From: Rubellimicrobium mesophilum DSM 19309
Lineage (GTDB): Bacteria; Pseudomonadota; Alphaproteobacteria; Rhodobacterales; Rhodobacteraceae
Length of the DNA stretch: 64,000 nucleotides
Reading direction: 5' to 3'
NCBI RefSeq assembly: GCF_000600335.2
Contig: NZ_KK088555.1
Location: 1-64,000, forward strand
Positions 46,500 to 55,319 of the stretch are shown in pieces. The stretch's first letter is position 1. Every line of letters starts with the position of its first letter. The notes beneath the pieces were generated by a model. The model worked only from the letters and a program-made list of their open reading frames with translations, searched no databases and was not told where the DNA came from. The translations under genes and the position numbers were made by a program.

Positions 46500-48287
46500 A
46501 TGGCCCAGACCGTCGGCGACTTCATCTGGCAGCGGCTCCGGGCCTGGGGCGTGCGGCGCGTCTTCGGCTACCCGGGCGACGGGATCGGCGGCCTCGTCGG
46601 CGCGCTGGCGCGGACCGAGGGCGCCATCGACTTCGTCCAGGTCCGGCACGAGGAGATGGCGGCGCTCATGGCCTCCGGCACCGCCAAGTTCACCGGCGAG
46701 GTCGGCGTCTGCATGGCGACCTCCGGGCCGGGGGCGGCGCATCTCCTCAACGGCCTCTACGACGCCCGGCTCGACCACCAGCCGGTGCTGGCGCTCGTGG
46801 GCCAGCAGGCGCGGTCGGCGCTGGGCTCGCATTACCAGCAGGACCTCGACCTCCAGTCGCTCTTCAAGGACGTGGCCGGCGCCTACATCGAGACCGCCTT
46901 CACGGCGACGCAGGTCCCGCACCTGATCGACCGCGCCTACCGGATCGCCAAGGCCGAGCGGCGCGTCACCTGCGTCATCCTCCCCAACGACGTGCAACTG
47001 GCCAGGATGGAGGAGCCCCCGCGCGAGCACGGCATGACCCATTCGGGCGTGGGCCTCGACCTCTCCCCCATCGTGCCGGACGCGAGCGCGCTGATGCACG
47101 CGGCCGAGGTCCTGAACGCCGGCCAGCGCGTCTCGATGCTGGTGGGCGCCGGGGCGCTGAACGCCACCGACGAGGTCATCGCCGTGGCCGACCGGCTGGG
47201 CGCGGGCGTCGCCAAGGCGCTCCCCGGCAAGGCGGTGCTGCCCGACGACCTGCCCTTCTGCACGGGCTCCATCGGGCTTCTGGGCACCAAGGCGAGCTGG
47301 GACCTCATGCAGGGCTGCGACACGCTCCTCATGGTGGGCTCGGGCTTCCCCTACACCGAGTTCCTGCCTCCGGTGGGCCAGGCGAGGGGGGTCCAGATCG
47401 ACATCGACCCCGGGATGCTGGGCCTGCGCTACCCGATGGAGGCGAACCTGATCGGCGATTCGGCCGCCACGCTACGGGCCCTCCTCCGGCTGCTGACGCC
47501 CAAGACGGACCGGAGCTGGCGCCAGAAGATCGAGGCCGCGACCGCCGATTCCTGGGCGGAGGCCAAGGCCACGGCCATGACGGATGCGAACCCCATCAAC
47601 CCGCAGCGCGTCGCCCACGAGTTGTCCGAGCGGCTGCCCGGGAACGCCGTCGTCACCGCCGACAGCGGCACGACGACGGTGTGGTATGCCCGGAACCTGC
47701 GCTTCAGGCGCGGGAACATGGGCTCCGTGTCGGGGACGCTCGCCACCATGGGCTGCGCGGTGCCCTACGCCATCGCCGCGAAGTTCGCCCATCCCGAGCG
47801 CCCGGCCATCGCCCTCGCGGGGGACGGCGCCATGCAGATGAACGGCCTGACCGAGCTCATCACCATCTCGAAATACTGGCGTCGCTGGACGGACCCGCGC
47901 CTGATCGTGATGGTCCTGAACAACCGCGACCTCGCCTACGTGACCTGGGAGGAGCGCATCCAGGCCGGCGACCCCAAGTGGGAGGGGAGCCAGGACCTGC
48001 CCGACGTGCCCTATGCCGAGTTCGCGAAGCTCATCGGTCTGGGTGGGCGGCGGGTCGAGGCGCCGGAGGAGGTCGGCCCCGCCTGGGAGGAGGCGCTGTC
48101 GGCCGACCGGCCCTTCGTGCTCGACATGGTCACGGACCCCGACGTGCCGCCGCTGCCGCCGCACATCACGCTCAAGCAGGCGCGGGGGTTCCTCGGCTCA
48201 ATGGTCGGCGGCGACCCGGAGGCGGGCGGGGTCCTGAGGCAGACCACGCGGCAGTTGCTGGGGAGCCTATGGCCCGAGAAGGGGTAG
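46500..48287 (+). CDS. thiamine diphosphate-dependent enzyme (acetolactate synthase/pyruvate oxidase-like)
   Basis: This 595-residue enzyme has the three ThDP-family domains. The N-terminal pyrimidine domain has the catalytic Glu in VRHEEMAALMASG and VCMATSGPGAAHLLNGLYDA. The middle domain follows. The PP domain has the GDG...N motif as LAGDGAMQMNGLTELITISK with MVLNNRDLAYVTWE. It resembles PoxB-like thiamine-requiring proteins more than biosynthetic IlvB. The substrate, probably a 2-oxo acid, is unknown. It is divergent from mgdA across 177 bp. Confidence 0.85.
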   Translation: MAQTVGDFIWQRLRAWGVRRVFGYPGDGIGGLVGALARTEGAIDFVQVRHEEMAALMASGTAKFTGEVGVCMATSGPGAAHLLNGLYDARLDHQPVLALVGQQARSALGSHYQQDLDLQSLFKDVAGAYIETAFTATQVPHLIDRAYRIAKAERRVTCVILPNDVQLARMEEPPREHGMTHSGVGLDLSPIVPDASALMHAAEVLNAGQRVSMLVGAGALNATDEVIAVADRLGAGVAKALPGKAVLPDDLPFCTGSIGLLGTKASWDLMQGCDTLLMVGSGFPYTEFLPPVGQARGVQIDIDPGMLGLRYPMEANLIGDSAATLRALLRLLTPKTDRSWRQKIEAATADSWAEAKATAMTDANPINPQRVAHELSERLPGNAVVTADSGTTTVWYARNLRFRRGNMGSVSGTLATMGCAVPYAIAAKFAHPERPAIALAGDGAMQMNGLTELITISKYWRRWTDPRLIVMVLNNRDLAYVTWEERIQAGDPKWEGSQDLPDVPYAEFAKLIGLGGRRVEAPEEVGPAWEEALSADRPFVLDMVTDPDVPPLPPHITLKQARGFLGSMVGGDPEAGGVLRQTTRQLLGSLWPEKG

Positions 48288-48295
48288 AAGGTTGT

Positions 48296-48382
48296 CGTGG
48301 GGCAGGCTTCAGCCCGCCACGCGACACATGAGCCAGTTGCGCCGTGGCCGACCGAGCGTGGCGGGCTGAAGCCCGCCCTACG
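48296..48382. repeat. REP-like inverted pair, second family
   Basis: Arms of 27 bp at 48296-48322 and 48356-48382 are inverted repeats matching at 25 of 27 positions, with the palindromic core GGCTTCAGCC / GGCTGAAGCC. The design and the CTTCAG core resemble the pair at 21413-21483. It lies in the convergent gap after the ThDP enzyme gene. Confidence 0.7.
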
Positions 48383-48394
48383 TTGGGCGTTGGA

Positions 48395-48472
48395 CGTAGC
48401 TTCCCCTACCCCGCCGGGTGGCCTCCCAGGGACGGGGCCACCTTGGCAGAGGAATGTTGAGAAACGGTTAAC
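48395..48472 (-). repeat. 78-bp intergenic repeat, copy 2
   Basis: Read on the minus strand this begins GTTAACCGTTTCTCAAC and ends GGGGTAGGGGAAGCTACG, matching copy 1 (21545-21622) at 65 of 78 positions without gaps. It stands 12 bp from a REP-like pair. The 21-bp segment near its end is identical in both copies. Confidence 0.65.
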
Positions 48473-48523
48473 AGGCGGGGGCCGGATCGCAGAAAAGGGT
48501 GTCCTCGGTCCGGTCGCGCCGCC

Positions 48524-50287
48524 CTAGCCCACGGCGACGAGGTGTCCCCCGCCCAGGTCCCTGAGGGTGAGGCGCACCGGCGGGTCGGTCCGCAGGCGCA
48601 CGGGGCTCGGGACCTCGGAGGCCATCCGCTCGCGCGGGGGGCGGACATGGGTGGGGTCGGGGACCGGCACGGCCTCGATCAGGCGGCGGGTGTAGGCGTG
48701 GCGCGGGTCGCCGAAGACCTGCGCGCGCGTGCCCATCTCGACGATCTGACCGAGGAACATCACCGCGACCCGGTCGGCGATGGAGTCCACCACCGCCATG
48801 TCGTGCGAGATGAACAGGAAGGACACGCCCGTCGCCTGCTGGAGGTCCCTGAGCAGCGCCAGCACCCGCGCCTGCACCGACACGTCGAGCGCCGAGACGC
48901 TCTCGTCCGCGACGATCAGCTTGGGGCGCAAGGCCAGCGCCCGGGCGATGCAGATGCGCTGGCGCTGCCCGCCCGAGAACTCGTGCGGGTAGCGGTCCGC
49001 CTGGGCGCGCGACAGGCCCACTTGCTCGAAGAGCCGCTCGACGGTCGCGCGCCGCTCCTCGCGGTGGCCTACGCCGTGGACAACCAGCGGCTCGGCCACG
49101 AGGTCGCCCACCCGCATCCGGGGGTCGAGCGAGGCGGCGGGGTCCTGGAACACGATCTGCGCGTCGCGCCGCACCGCGCGCGTCACGTCCCCCTGGCCGT
49201 GGAGCTTGCGTCCCGCGACCTCGATCTCCCCCTCGAAGGGGACGAGGCCGGCGATGGCCTTGGCGATGGTGGACTTGCCGCAGCCCGATTCGCCCACCAG
49301 CGCGAAGGTCTCGCCCGCGCGGATGTCGAAGGACACGCCCTCGACGGCATGGACCCGGTGGGTCGCGCGCCCCAGGAGGCCCCGGTGCAGGTCGAAGCGC
49401 ACCGTCAGGTCGCGCAGCGCGCAGACCGGCGCGGATCGGGGGCGCGGGGCCTCGGCGGGCCGGCTCCCCATGCGCGGCACGGCGGCGAGGAGCGCCCGGG
49501 TGTAGTCCTCGCGCGGGGCCTCGAAGATCCGGCGGACCGGCCCCTCCTCGACCATGGCGCCGTCCTTCATGACGACGACGCGGTCGGCCATCTCGGCCAC
49601 CACGCCCATGTCGTGGGTGATGAGGACGATGGCCGTCCCCATCTCGCGCCGCAGGTCCCGCAGCAGGTCCAGCACCTCGCGCTGCACCGTCACGTCGAGG
49701 GCGGTCGTGGGCTCGTCCGCGATCAGCACGTCGGGGCGGAGCGCGATGGCCATGGCGATCATCACCCGCTGGCGCATCCCGCCCGATAATTCATGCGGAT
49801 ACTGCCGCAGTCGCTGCTCGGGCTCCGACAGCCGCACGGCCCGAAGCGCCTCCAGCGCCCTCGCCTGCGCCTCGCGCCGGGGGAGCGGCTCGTGCGCCTC
49901 GATGGCCTCGACGAGCTGCGCCCCCACGGTCATCACCGGGTTGAGCGAGGTCATCGGCTCCTGGAAGATCATGGCGATGCGGTCGCCCCGGAGGCCCCGC
50001 AGCCGCCCTTCGGGCAGCCGCAGGAGGTCCGTGCCGCCCAGCCGCACCGCCCCCGCCGTCGCCCGGACGTTGACGGGCAGGAGGCCCATGACGGCGAGCG
50101 AGGTGATCGACTTGCCCGACCCCGACTCGCCCGCGATGGCCAGCGTCTCCCCGCGCCGGAGCGCGAAGGAGGCGTCGCGGACGAGCGGCCGGAGCCCGCC
50201 CTCGGTCGCGACCGAGACGGTGAGCCCCTCGACCGAGAGGACGGTCTCGGCCGCGGCCTCGGCCATGGGCGCCTCGGCCAGCGTCAT
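48524..50287 (-). CDS. fused dipeptide/oligopeptide-type ABC ATPase (DppD-DppF)
   Basis: This 587-residue protein has two complete ABC domains. The first has Walker A GESGSGKS, LSGGMRQRVMIAMAIA and VLIADEPTTALDV; the second has GESGCGKS, FSGGQRQRICIARALA and LIVADESVSALDV. Fusion of the D and F ATPases is common in this importer class. The ATG at 50287 overlaps the amidase stop as ATGA, so it is the last gene of the amide operon. Confidence 0.93.
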   Translation of the reverse strand: MTLAEAPMAEAAAETVLSVEGLTVSVATEGGLRPLVRDASFALRRGETLAIAGESGSGKSITSLAVMGLLPVNVRATAGAVRLGGTDLLRLPEGRLRGLRGDRIAMIFQEPMTSLNPVMTVGAQLVEAIEAHEPLPRREAQARALEALRAVRLSEPEQRLRQYPHELSGGMRQRVMIAMAIALRPDVLIADEPTTALDVTVQREVLDLLRDLRREMGTAIVLITHDMGVVAEMADRVVVMKDGAMVEEGPVRRIFEAPREDYTRALLAAVPRMGSRPAEAPRPRSAPVCALRDLTVRFDLHRGLLGRATHRVHAVEGVSFDIRAGETFALVGESGCGKSTIAKAIAGLVPFEGEIEVAGRKLHGQGDVTRAVRRDAQIVFQDPAASLDPRMRVGDLVAEPLVVHGVGHREERRATVERLFEQVGLSRAQADRYPHEFSGGQRQRICIARALALRPKLIVADESVSALDVSVQARVLALLRDLQQATGVSFLFISHDMAVVDSIADRVAVMFLGQIVEMGTRAQVFGDPRHAYTRRLIEAVPVPDPTHVRPPRERMASEVPSPVRLRTDPPVRLTLRDLGGGHLVAVG

Positions 50288-51243
50288 TCGAACACGGCGC
50301 GGGGGAAGTAGAAGCTCACCACCCAGTTCGGCATGTCCACGATCTCGGACACCCGGAGGTCGCCGCAGACCGAGCAGAGCATGTAGGCCTCCACCGCCGA
50401 CATCCCTCGCGTGGCGCAGAGGAGGTCCACCATGTTCATGACCGCGTCCCGCGCGCCGGCCATGAGGTCCGGGCCGATGCCGGTCGTGACCTCGTAGCCC
50501 TTGGCGTCGAGGTGCCGCGTCACCGGGCCGTCCGTGGTGAAGCGCGGCGTCCGGAGGTTCGCCCCCTTCACGAGGTCGAGCGTCAGGACGACGTCCATCG
50601 GGCTCTCGATGGCGGTGCCGCAGACCTCGCCATCGCCCTGCGCGGCATGGGTGTCGCCCACGGAGAACAGCGCCCCCGCGACCTCCACCGGCAGGTAGAG
50701 CGTCGTCCCCGCCGCGAGGTCGCGGATGTCGAGGTTGCCGCCCACCCGGCGTGGCGGCACGACGGAGTGGTGGCCGGGCTCCGCTGGCGCGTTGCCGATG
50801 GTGCCGCTGAAGGGCTTCAGCGGGATCTTCGCCTGGGAGCCCCACATGGCCGGGGCCATGGTCTGGGCGTCATAGGTCCAGACGATCAGCGCCGGGTCGG
50901 TGAACTGGTCCGCGAGCAGCCCGAAGCCCGGGATGTTCGCCGTCCAGCCCCAGGCCGTCCCCTCGCGCAACTGCGGCGCGAAGCTCTCGATGGTGACCTT
51001 CAGCGCATCGCCGGGCTCGGCCCCCTCGACGAAGATCGGCCCGGAGACCGGGTTGATCTTGCCGAAGTCGAGGTCGATCACGTCCTGCAGGGTGCTCGAC
51101 GGGCCGAGCTGGCCCGCCGAGGAATCGTGGCAGTGGAACAGGATGGTCGATCCGGGGGCCACCCTCTCGGCCGGGGCAAGCGTGTTGTCCCAGCCGAAAT
51201 GGCTCTGGCGGCCGTGGATCGTGTAGTCGCAGGCCTTGCACAT
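50284..51243 (-). CDS. fmdA: acetamidase/formamidase family amidohydrolase
   Basis: This 319-residue enzyme of the FmdA/AmdA family hydrolyses short amides to the acid and ammonia. Family blocks are TILFHCHDSSAGQLGPSST, DFGKINPVSGPIFVEGAEPG, LFSVGDTHAAQGDGEVCGTA and DLLCATRGMSAVEAYMLCSV. Between the importer and its ATPase, under AmiC/AmiR-like genes, it is the only catabolic enzyme of the operon, so it probably defines the substrate as formamide, acetamide or a related amide. Confidence 0.9.
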   Translation of the reverse strand: MCKACDYTIHGRQSHFGWDNTLAPAERVAPGSTILFHCHDSSAGQLGPSSTLQDVIDLDFGKINPVSGPIFVEGAEPGDALKVTIESFAPQLREGTAWGWTANIPGFGLLADQFTDPALIVWTYDAQTMAPAMWGSQAKIPLKPFSGTIGNAPAEPGHHSVVPPRRVGGNLDIRDLAAGTTLYLPVEVAGALFSVGDTHAAQGDGEVCGTAIESPMDVVLTLDLVKGANLRTPRFTTDGPVTRHLDAKGYEVTTGIGPDLMAGARDAVMNMVDLLCATRGMSAVEAYMLCSVCGDLRVSEIVDMPNWVVSFYFPRAVFE

Positions 51244-51288
51244 GATCTCACCTGCAACCGTTAGCGGAGTGGAGCTTGCACATCGCTC

Positions 51289-52920
51289 TTACTCGGTCAC
51301 GTAGACGTAGTCGTAGTTCACGGGGATCGACACCGGATCGACGTAGAGGTTGTCGGCCCCGCCCATGCGCGGCGACTTCATGGTGAAGCGCTCCTCGTTG
51401 AAGACCGGCGCCCAGGGCGCGTCCTCCATCACCTTCATGTAGATGTCGGACCACATCTGGAGCCGCTCGGCCGAGCGCGCCGGGTCGGAGATGCTGTCCG
51501 CCTGCGCGGCCTGGGCGTCGAGCTCCTCGTTGCAGTACTTGGCCCAGTTCCAGCCGCCGGGCTCGGCGCCCGCGCAGCCGAGGATCGGGTAGTAGAAGTT
51601 CGCCGGGTCCGGGAAGTCCGCGATCCAGGCCATGCCGCCCGACCAGATCATCGGCGCGGTGCCCGCCCCGCCCGCCTCGATGACGTTGGCCTGCGCCAGC
51701 GCCTGGATCGAGGCGTCGATGCCGATGGCCGCGAGGTCCTGCTGGATCGCCTGGGCGATGCGCGGGTTCGGGTCGGTGTTCATCACGTAGAGCTCGGTCT
51801 CGAACCCGTCGGCGAACCCGGCCTGCGCGAGCAGCGCCTTGGCCCCCTCGGGGTCGTAGGCATAGCCCTCGTAGTCCTGCGTGTAGCCCGGCATCGACGG
51901 CGGCAGCGGCTGGTTCGCGGGGATCGCGCGGCCGTTGATGATCTGGACGATGCGGTCCTTGTTGATCGCCATGTTGACCGCGTGGCGCACGTCCGCGTTG
52001 TCGAAGGGCGGCTGCGTGACGTTCATCGTGACGTAGCCGGTCTGGAGCTGCCCGCCCTGCACCACGCGCTCGGCCTGGGCGGGGTCGGACATGACCTCCT
52101 GGAACTTGGCGGGCGGGATGCCGTCGCCGGGGATGTCCACCTCGCCGTTCTGGAGCCGCAGCAGCGCCACGACCGGCTCCTGCCCGATCTCGAAGGTGAT
52201 CTGGTCGAGATAGGGCACGCCCGGGGTCCAGTAGTCGGGGTTCTTCTCGAAGACGAGCCGCTGGCCCAGCGTCCATTCGGCCAGCTTGTAGGCCCCGGTC
52301 CCGACCGGGTTGCGGCCGAAGTCGGCGCCGAACTCCTCCACCGCCTCGCGCGGGACGACGTAGGAGAAGTTGAGCGCCATGAGGTGCAGGAAGGTGGCGT
52401 CGGGGCGGCTCAGCTTGATCTGCACCGTCTGCGGGTCCGGCGCGGTCACGCCCGACAGCCCCTCGGCCTCGCCGGCGATCTGGGCGTCGTAGCCCTCGAT
52501 GGCGCCGAAGAAGCCCGCGCCGGGGGACTGCGTCTCGGGGTCCGTCACGCGGTTCAGCGAATAGACCACGTCCTCGGAGGTCATCTCGCGGCCGTTGTGG
52601 AACTTGACGCCGGGCCGCAGGTGGAAAGTGTAGGTGAGGCCGTCCTCGCTGATCTCGTAGCTCTCGGCGAGGCCGGGGCGCAGGTCGGTCGTGCCGGGGA
52701 CGTAGTCCATGAGCCCGTCGAAGATCGACTTGATCATCGACCAGTTCTGCCAGTCGTAGCCGATGGCCGGGTCCAGCGTGGAGACGTCGTCCTTGTAGGT
52801 GATGGTGATGGACCCGCCCTCCCTGGCGTTCGGGTCCGGCGTGTAGGTGTCCGTGGCCTGCGCGAGCGCCGGCCCGGCGAGGGCCAGCAGCAGCGCGGTC
52901 GAGGCGAGGAGGCGTGTCAT
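51289..52920 (-). CDS. ABC transporter substrate-binding protein, family 5
   Basis: This 543-residue periplasmic protein has a signal peptide (MTRLLASTALLLALAGPALA) with cleavage expected near AQA. The family 5 peptide-binding pattern includes DVSTLDPAIGYDWQNWSMIK, YTFHLRPGVKFHNGREMTSE and FGRNPVGTGAYKLAEW. It would bind the imported amide, small peptide or nitrogen compound. It lies between fmdA (45-bp gap) and the DppB-type permease. Confidence 0.93.
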   Translation of the reverse strand: MTRLLASTALLLALAGPALAQATDTYTPDPNAREGGSITITYKDDVSTLDPAIGYDWQNWSMIKSIFDGLMDYVPGTTDLRPGLAESYEISEDGLTYTFHLRPGVKFHNGREMTSEDVVYSLNRVTDPETQSPGAGFFGAIEGYDAQIAGEAEGLSGVTAPDPQTVQIKLSRPDATFLHLMALNFSYVVPREAVEEFGADFGRNPVGTGAYKLAEWTLGQRLVFEKNPDYWTPGVPYLDQITFEIGQEPVVALLRLQNGEVDIPGDGIPPAKFQEVMSDPAQAERVVQGGQLQTGYVTMNVTQPPFDNADVRHAVNMAINKDRIVQIINGRAIPANQPLPPSMPGYTQDYEGYAYDPEGAKALLAQAGFADGFETELYVMNTDPNPRIAQAIQQDLAAIGIDASIQALAQANVIEAGGAGTAPMIWSGGMAWIADFPDPANFYYPILGCAGAEPGGWNWAKYCNEELDAQAAQADSISDPARSAERLQMWSDIYMKVMEDAPWAPVFNEERFTMKSPRMGGADNLYVDPVSIPVNYDYVYVTE

Positions 52921-52942
52921 TGTTCTCTCCCTTGTTGGTCGT

Positions 52943-53863
52943 TCAGCGAAGTCGGATGCGCGGGTCGATGAAGGGCGCCACGAGGTCGGCCAGCAGGTTC
53001 CCCAGCACGATGGCCACGGCGGACACGATGGTGACGCCCATGATGATCGGGATGTCGACGCGCTGGATCGCCTGCCAGGCGAGCTGCCCGATGCCGGGCC
53101 AGCCGAAGACGCTCTCCACCACGACGATGCCGCCCATGAAGACGCCGATGTCGATGCCGATCATGGCGACGATGGGCAGGATCGCGTTCGGGAGCGCGTG
53201 GCGCAGGATCACGCGGCGGCGGGTCAGGCCCTTGGCGCGGGCGGTGCGGATGAAGTCCTGCCGCAGCACCTCCACCATGCTCGACCGCATCATCCGCGAG
53301 TACCAGCCCGCGCCGAGGATGCCCAAGGTGAGCGAGGGCAGGACGAGGTGCGCGAAGGTGCCGTAGCCCGAGATCGGCAGCCAGTGGAGCCTGACCCCGA
53401 AGAGATAGAGGAGCAGCAGCCCCACCACGAATTGCGGGGCCGAGACGCCGACGAAGCTCGCGATCATCAAGCCGTTGTCGGTGGCGGTGCCGGGCCGCAG
53501 CGCGGCGACGATCCCCATGGTCAGGCCCAGGACCAGCTCGCAGAGGATGGCGCCGGCCATCAGGAGGAGCGTCGGCGGCAGCCGCGCCCGGATCAGCTCG
53601 GCCACCTCGCTCCGCTGGAGGTAGCTGCGGCCGAGGTCGAGGTGGAGCAGGTTCCAGAGGTAGCGCCCGTACTGGACCCAGAAGGGCTGGTCCAGGCCGA
53701 GCTGCCTGCGGATGCTCTCCACGGTCTCGGCCGTGGCCGAGCGCCCGGCGATCTGCCGCACCGGATCGGCGGGCAGGACGTAGAGCAGGAAGAAGGTGAC
53801 CAGCGTCACGCCAAGGAGGATCAGCACCGACTGCACGAGCCGCCGCAGGAGGTAGCCCGCCAT
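52943..53863 (-). CDS. ABC transporter permease, DppB type
   Basis: This 306-residue permease starts at ATG 53863 (MAGYLLRRLVQSVLILLGVT) and shows the DppB features FFLLYVLPADPVRQIAGRSA, LLHLDLGRSYLQRSEVAELI and the EAA loop FIRTARAKGLTRRRVILRHA. It has six helices. Its start overlaps the end of the dppC-type gene by one base. Confidence 0.94.
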   Translation of the reverse strand: MAGYLLRRLVQSVLILLGVTLVTFFLLYVLPADPVRQIAGRSATAETVESIRRQLGLDQPFWVQYGRYLWNLLHLDLGRSYLQRSEVAELIRARLPPTLLLMAGAILCELVLGLTMGIVAALRPGTATDNGLMIASFVGVSAPQFVVGLLLLYLFGVRLHWLPISGYGTFAHLVLPSLTLGILGAGWYSRMMRSSMVEVLRQDFIRTARAKGLTRRRVILRHALPNAILPIVAMIGIDIGVFMGGIVVVESVFGWPGIGQLAWQAIQRVDIPIIMGVTIVSAVAIVLGNLLADLVAPFIDPRIRLR

Positions 53864-54742
53864 CAGCCGCGCCCCCTCTGCGTCGGGTCGAGCACGTCGC
53901 GCAGCGCGTCCCCCACGAGGTTGAAGGCGAGCGCCAGGAGCAGGATCGCCACGCCGGGGAAGAACACGAGCCAGGGCGCCGCCTGGAAGTAGGTCTGGTT
54001 CTCGAAGATGATGTTGCCCCAGGACGGCTGCGGCGGCTGCACGCCGATCCCGAGGAAGCTCAGCGTCGCCTCCAGCAGCACCGTCGTCGAGATGCCGAGC
54101 GTGCCGTAGACGATGATCGTCGGCAGCAGGTGCGGCAGGATGTGGAGCCCGAGGATGCGCCCGGTCCCCGCGCCGATGGCCCTCTCGGCCTGCACGAAGT
54201 CGCGCTCCGCGAGCGAGGTCGTCTCGGTGTAGAGGACGCGGGCCACCTGCACCCAGTTCACCAAGGCGATCACCAGCGCCACGATCCAGAGCGAGGGCGA
54301 GAAGATCGCCGCCAGCGCGATGGCGAGGAGCAGCGCCGGGAAGGCCATCATCAGGTCGGTGAAGCGCATGAGGATGCTGCCGAGCCAGCCCCGGAAGTAG
54401 CCCGCCGTCACCCCCACCAGGGTCCCGATCAGCAGCGCGATGCCGTTCGCTACCACCCCGATCACCAGCGAGGTCCGCGCCCCGTAGAGGATGCGCGTGA
54501 GGAGGTCCCGCCCGAGGAGGTCGGTCCCCAGCAGGAACTGCCCCCCGGGCGGCATCGGCGCGCCCTCCAGCGTCAGCCCCTCGAAGAGCTGCTCGTCCCG
54601 CCGAGGGCGCGATCCAGGGCGCCGCGACGGCGGCCGCGACGGTCAGCGCGATGATGAGGAGCCCCAGGAGCGCCAGCGGCCGGCGCGCGAGCCGCCCGAG
54701 CGCCCCCCGCCGGCGCGGCTCAGGAACCGTGGCGTCGGCCAT
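53863..54742 (-). CDS. ABC transporter permease, DppC type (one frame break in the assembly)
   Basis: The N-terminus MADATVPEPRRRGALGRLAR with a first helix LALLGLLIIALTVAAAVAAP breaks at GGG 54597-54599; removing one base joins APWIAPSA to DEQLFEGLTLEGAPMPPGGQ and gives 292 residues. Later blocks are FLLGTDLLGRDLLTRILYGA, the EAA loop RDFVQAERAIGAGTGRILGL and LEATLSFLGIGVQPPQPSWG. It overlaps amiR by 23 bp. Together with DppB it forms the membrane channel. Confidence 0.9.
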
Positions 54743-55319
54743 GCTTGCCCTCCCCTCCGGCGAGCAGCCGCGCCGCCGCCTCCTCGATGGTCACGCGCCA
54801 ATCCATCGCCCGCTGCCTGAGGCAGGCATAGGCCGAGTCCTCGTCCCGTCCTTCGGCCGCCAGCATCGTCACCGCGCGGATCACCGTCTGCCGCTCCGCG
54901 AGCCGCGATCGCAGCCCCGCGATCTCGGCCGCCAGCGCGCGGCGCGCCTCGAAGGACGCCCGCGCGATCAGGAGCGCGCTATAGACGCCGTTGTCGCCCA
55001 CGGGCTTCAGGAGCTGCGCATCGGCCCCCATGCCCAACGCCCATTCGACCCGGCCCGGCGCCTCGGACCCGATCAGCGCGACGGTCGGCATCGGCGCCGC
55101 GCCGGGTGCCCAGGGGAACTGCGCGTCGTGGCCCATGTCGGCGTCGAAGAACGCGTAGTCCGCCCCCAGCGCCGAGGGCCCGAGGTCGGGCCAGTGCGCC
55201 TCGGCCGTGAGGCCGATGGCCGCGAGCTGGCGCGTGAGCGCCTGCACGGTGGCGTGCGGCCGGTGCAGGATCGCCGCCCGCGCGCCGCCCAGATCGGGGA
55301 CCGTGAGCCGCCGCCTCAT
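54720..55319 (-). CDS. amiR: AmiR-like ANTAR-domain antiterminator
   Basis: This 199-residue protein has a pseudo-receiver N-terminal domain (ARAAILHRPHATVQALTRQL, PTVALIGSEAPGRVEWALGM) and a C-terminal ANTAR RNA-binding domain (RAVTMLAAEGRDEDSAYACL, RQRAMDWRVTIEEAAARLLA). It lies directly after an AmiC-like gene with a 4-bp overlap, as in the Pseudomonas amidase operon. When released from AmiC it would prevent termination in the operon leader. Confidence 0.88.
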   Translation of the reverse strand: MRRRLTVPDLGGARAAILHRPHATVQALTRQLAAIGLTAEAHWPDLGPSALGADYAFFDADMGHDAQFPWAPGAAPMPTVALIGSEAPGRVEWALGMGADAQLLKPVGDNGVYSALLIARASFEARRALAAEIAGLRSRLAERQTVIRAVTMLAAEGRDEDSAYACLRQRAMDWRVTIEEAAARLLAGGEGKHGRRHGS

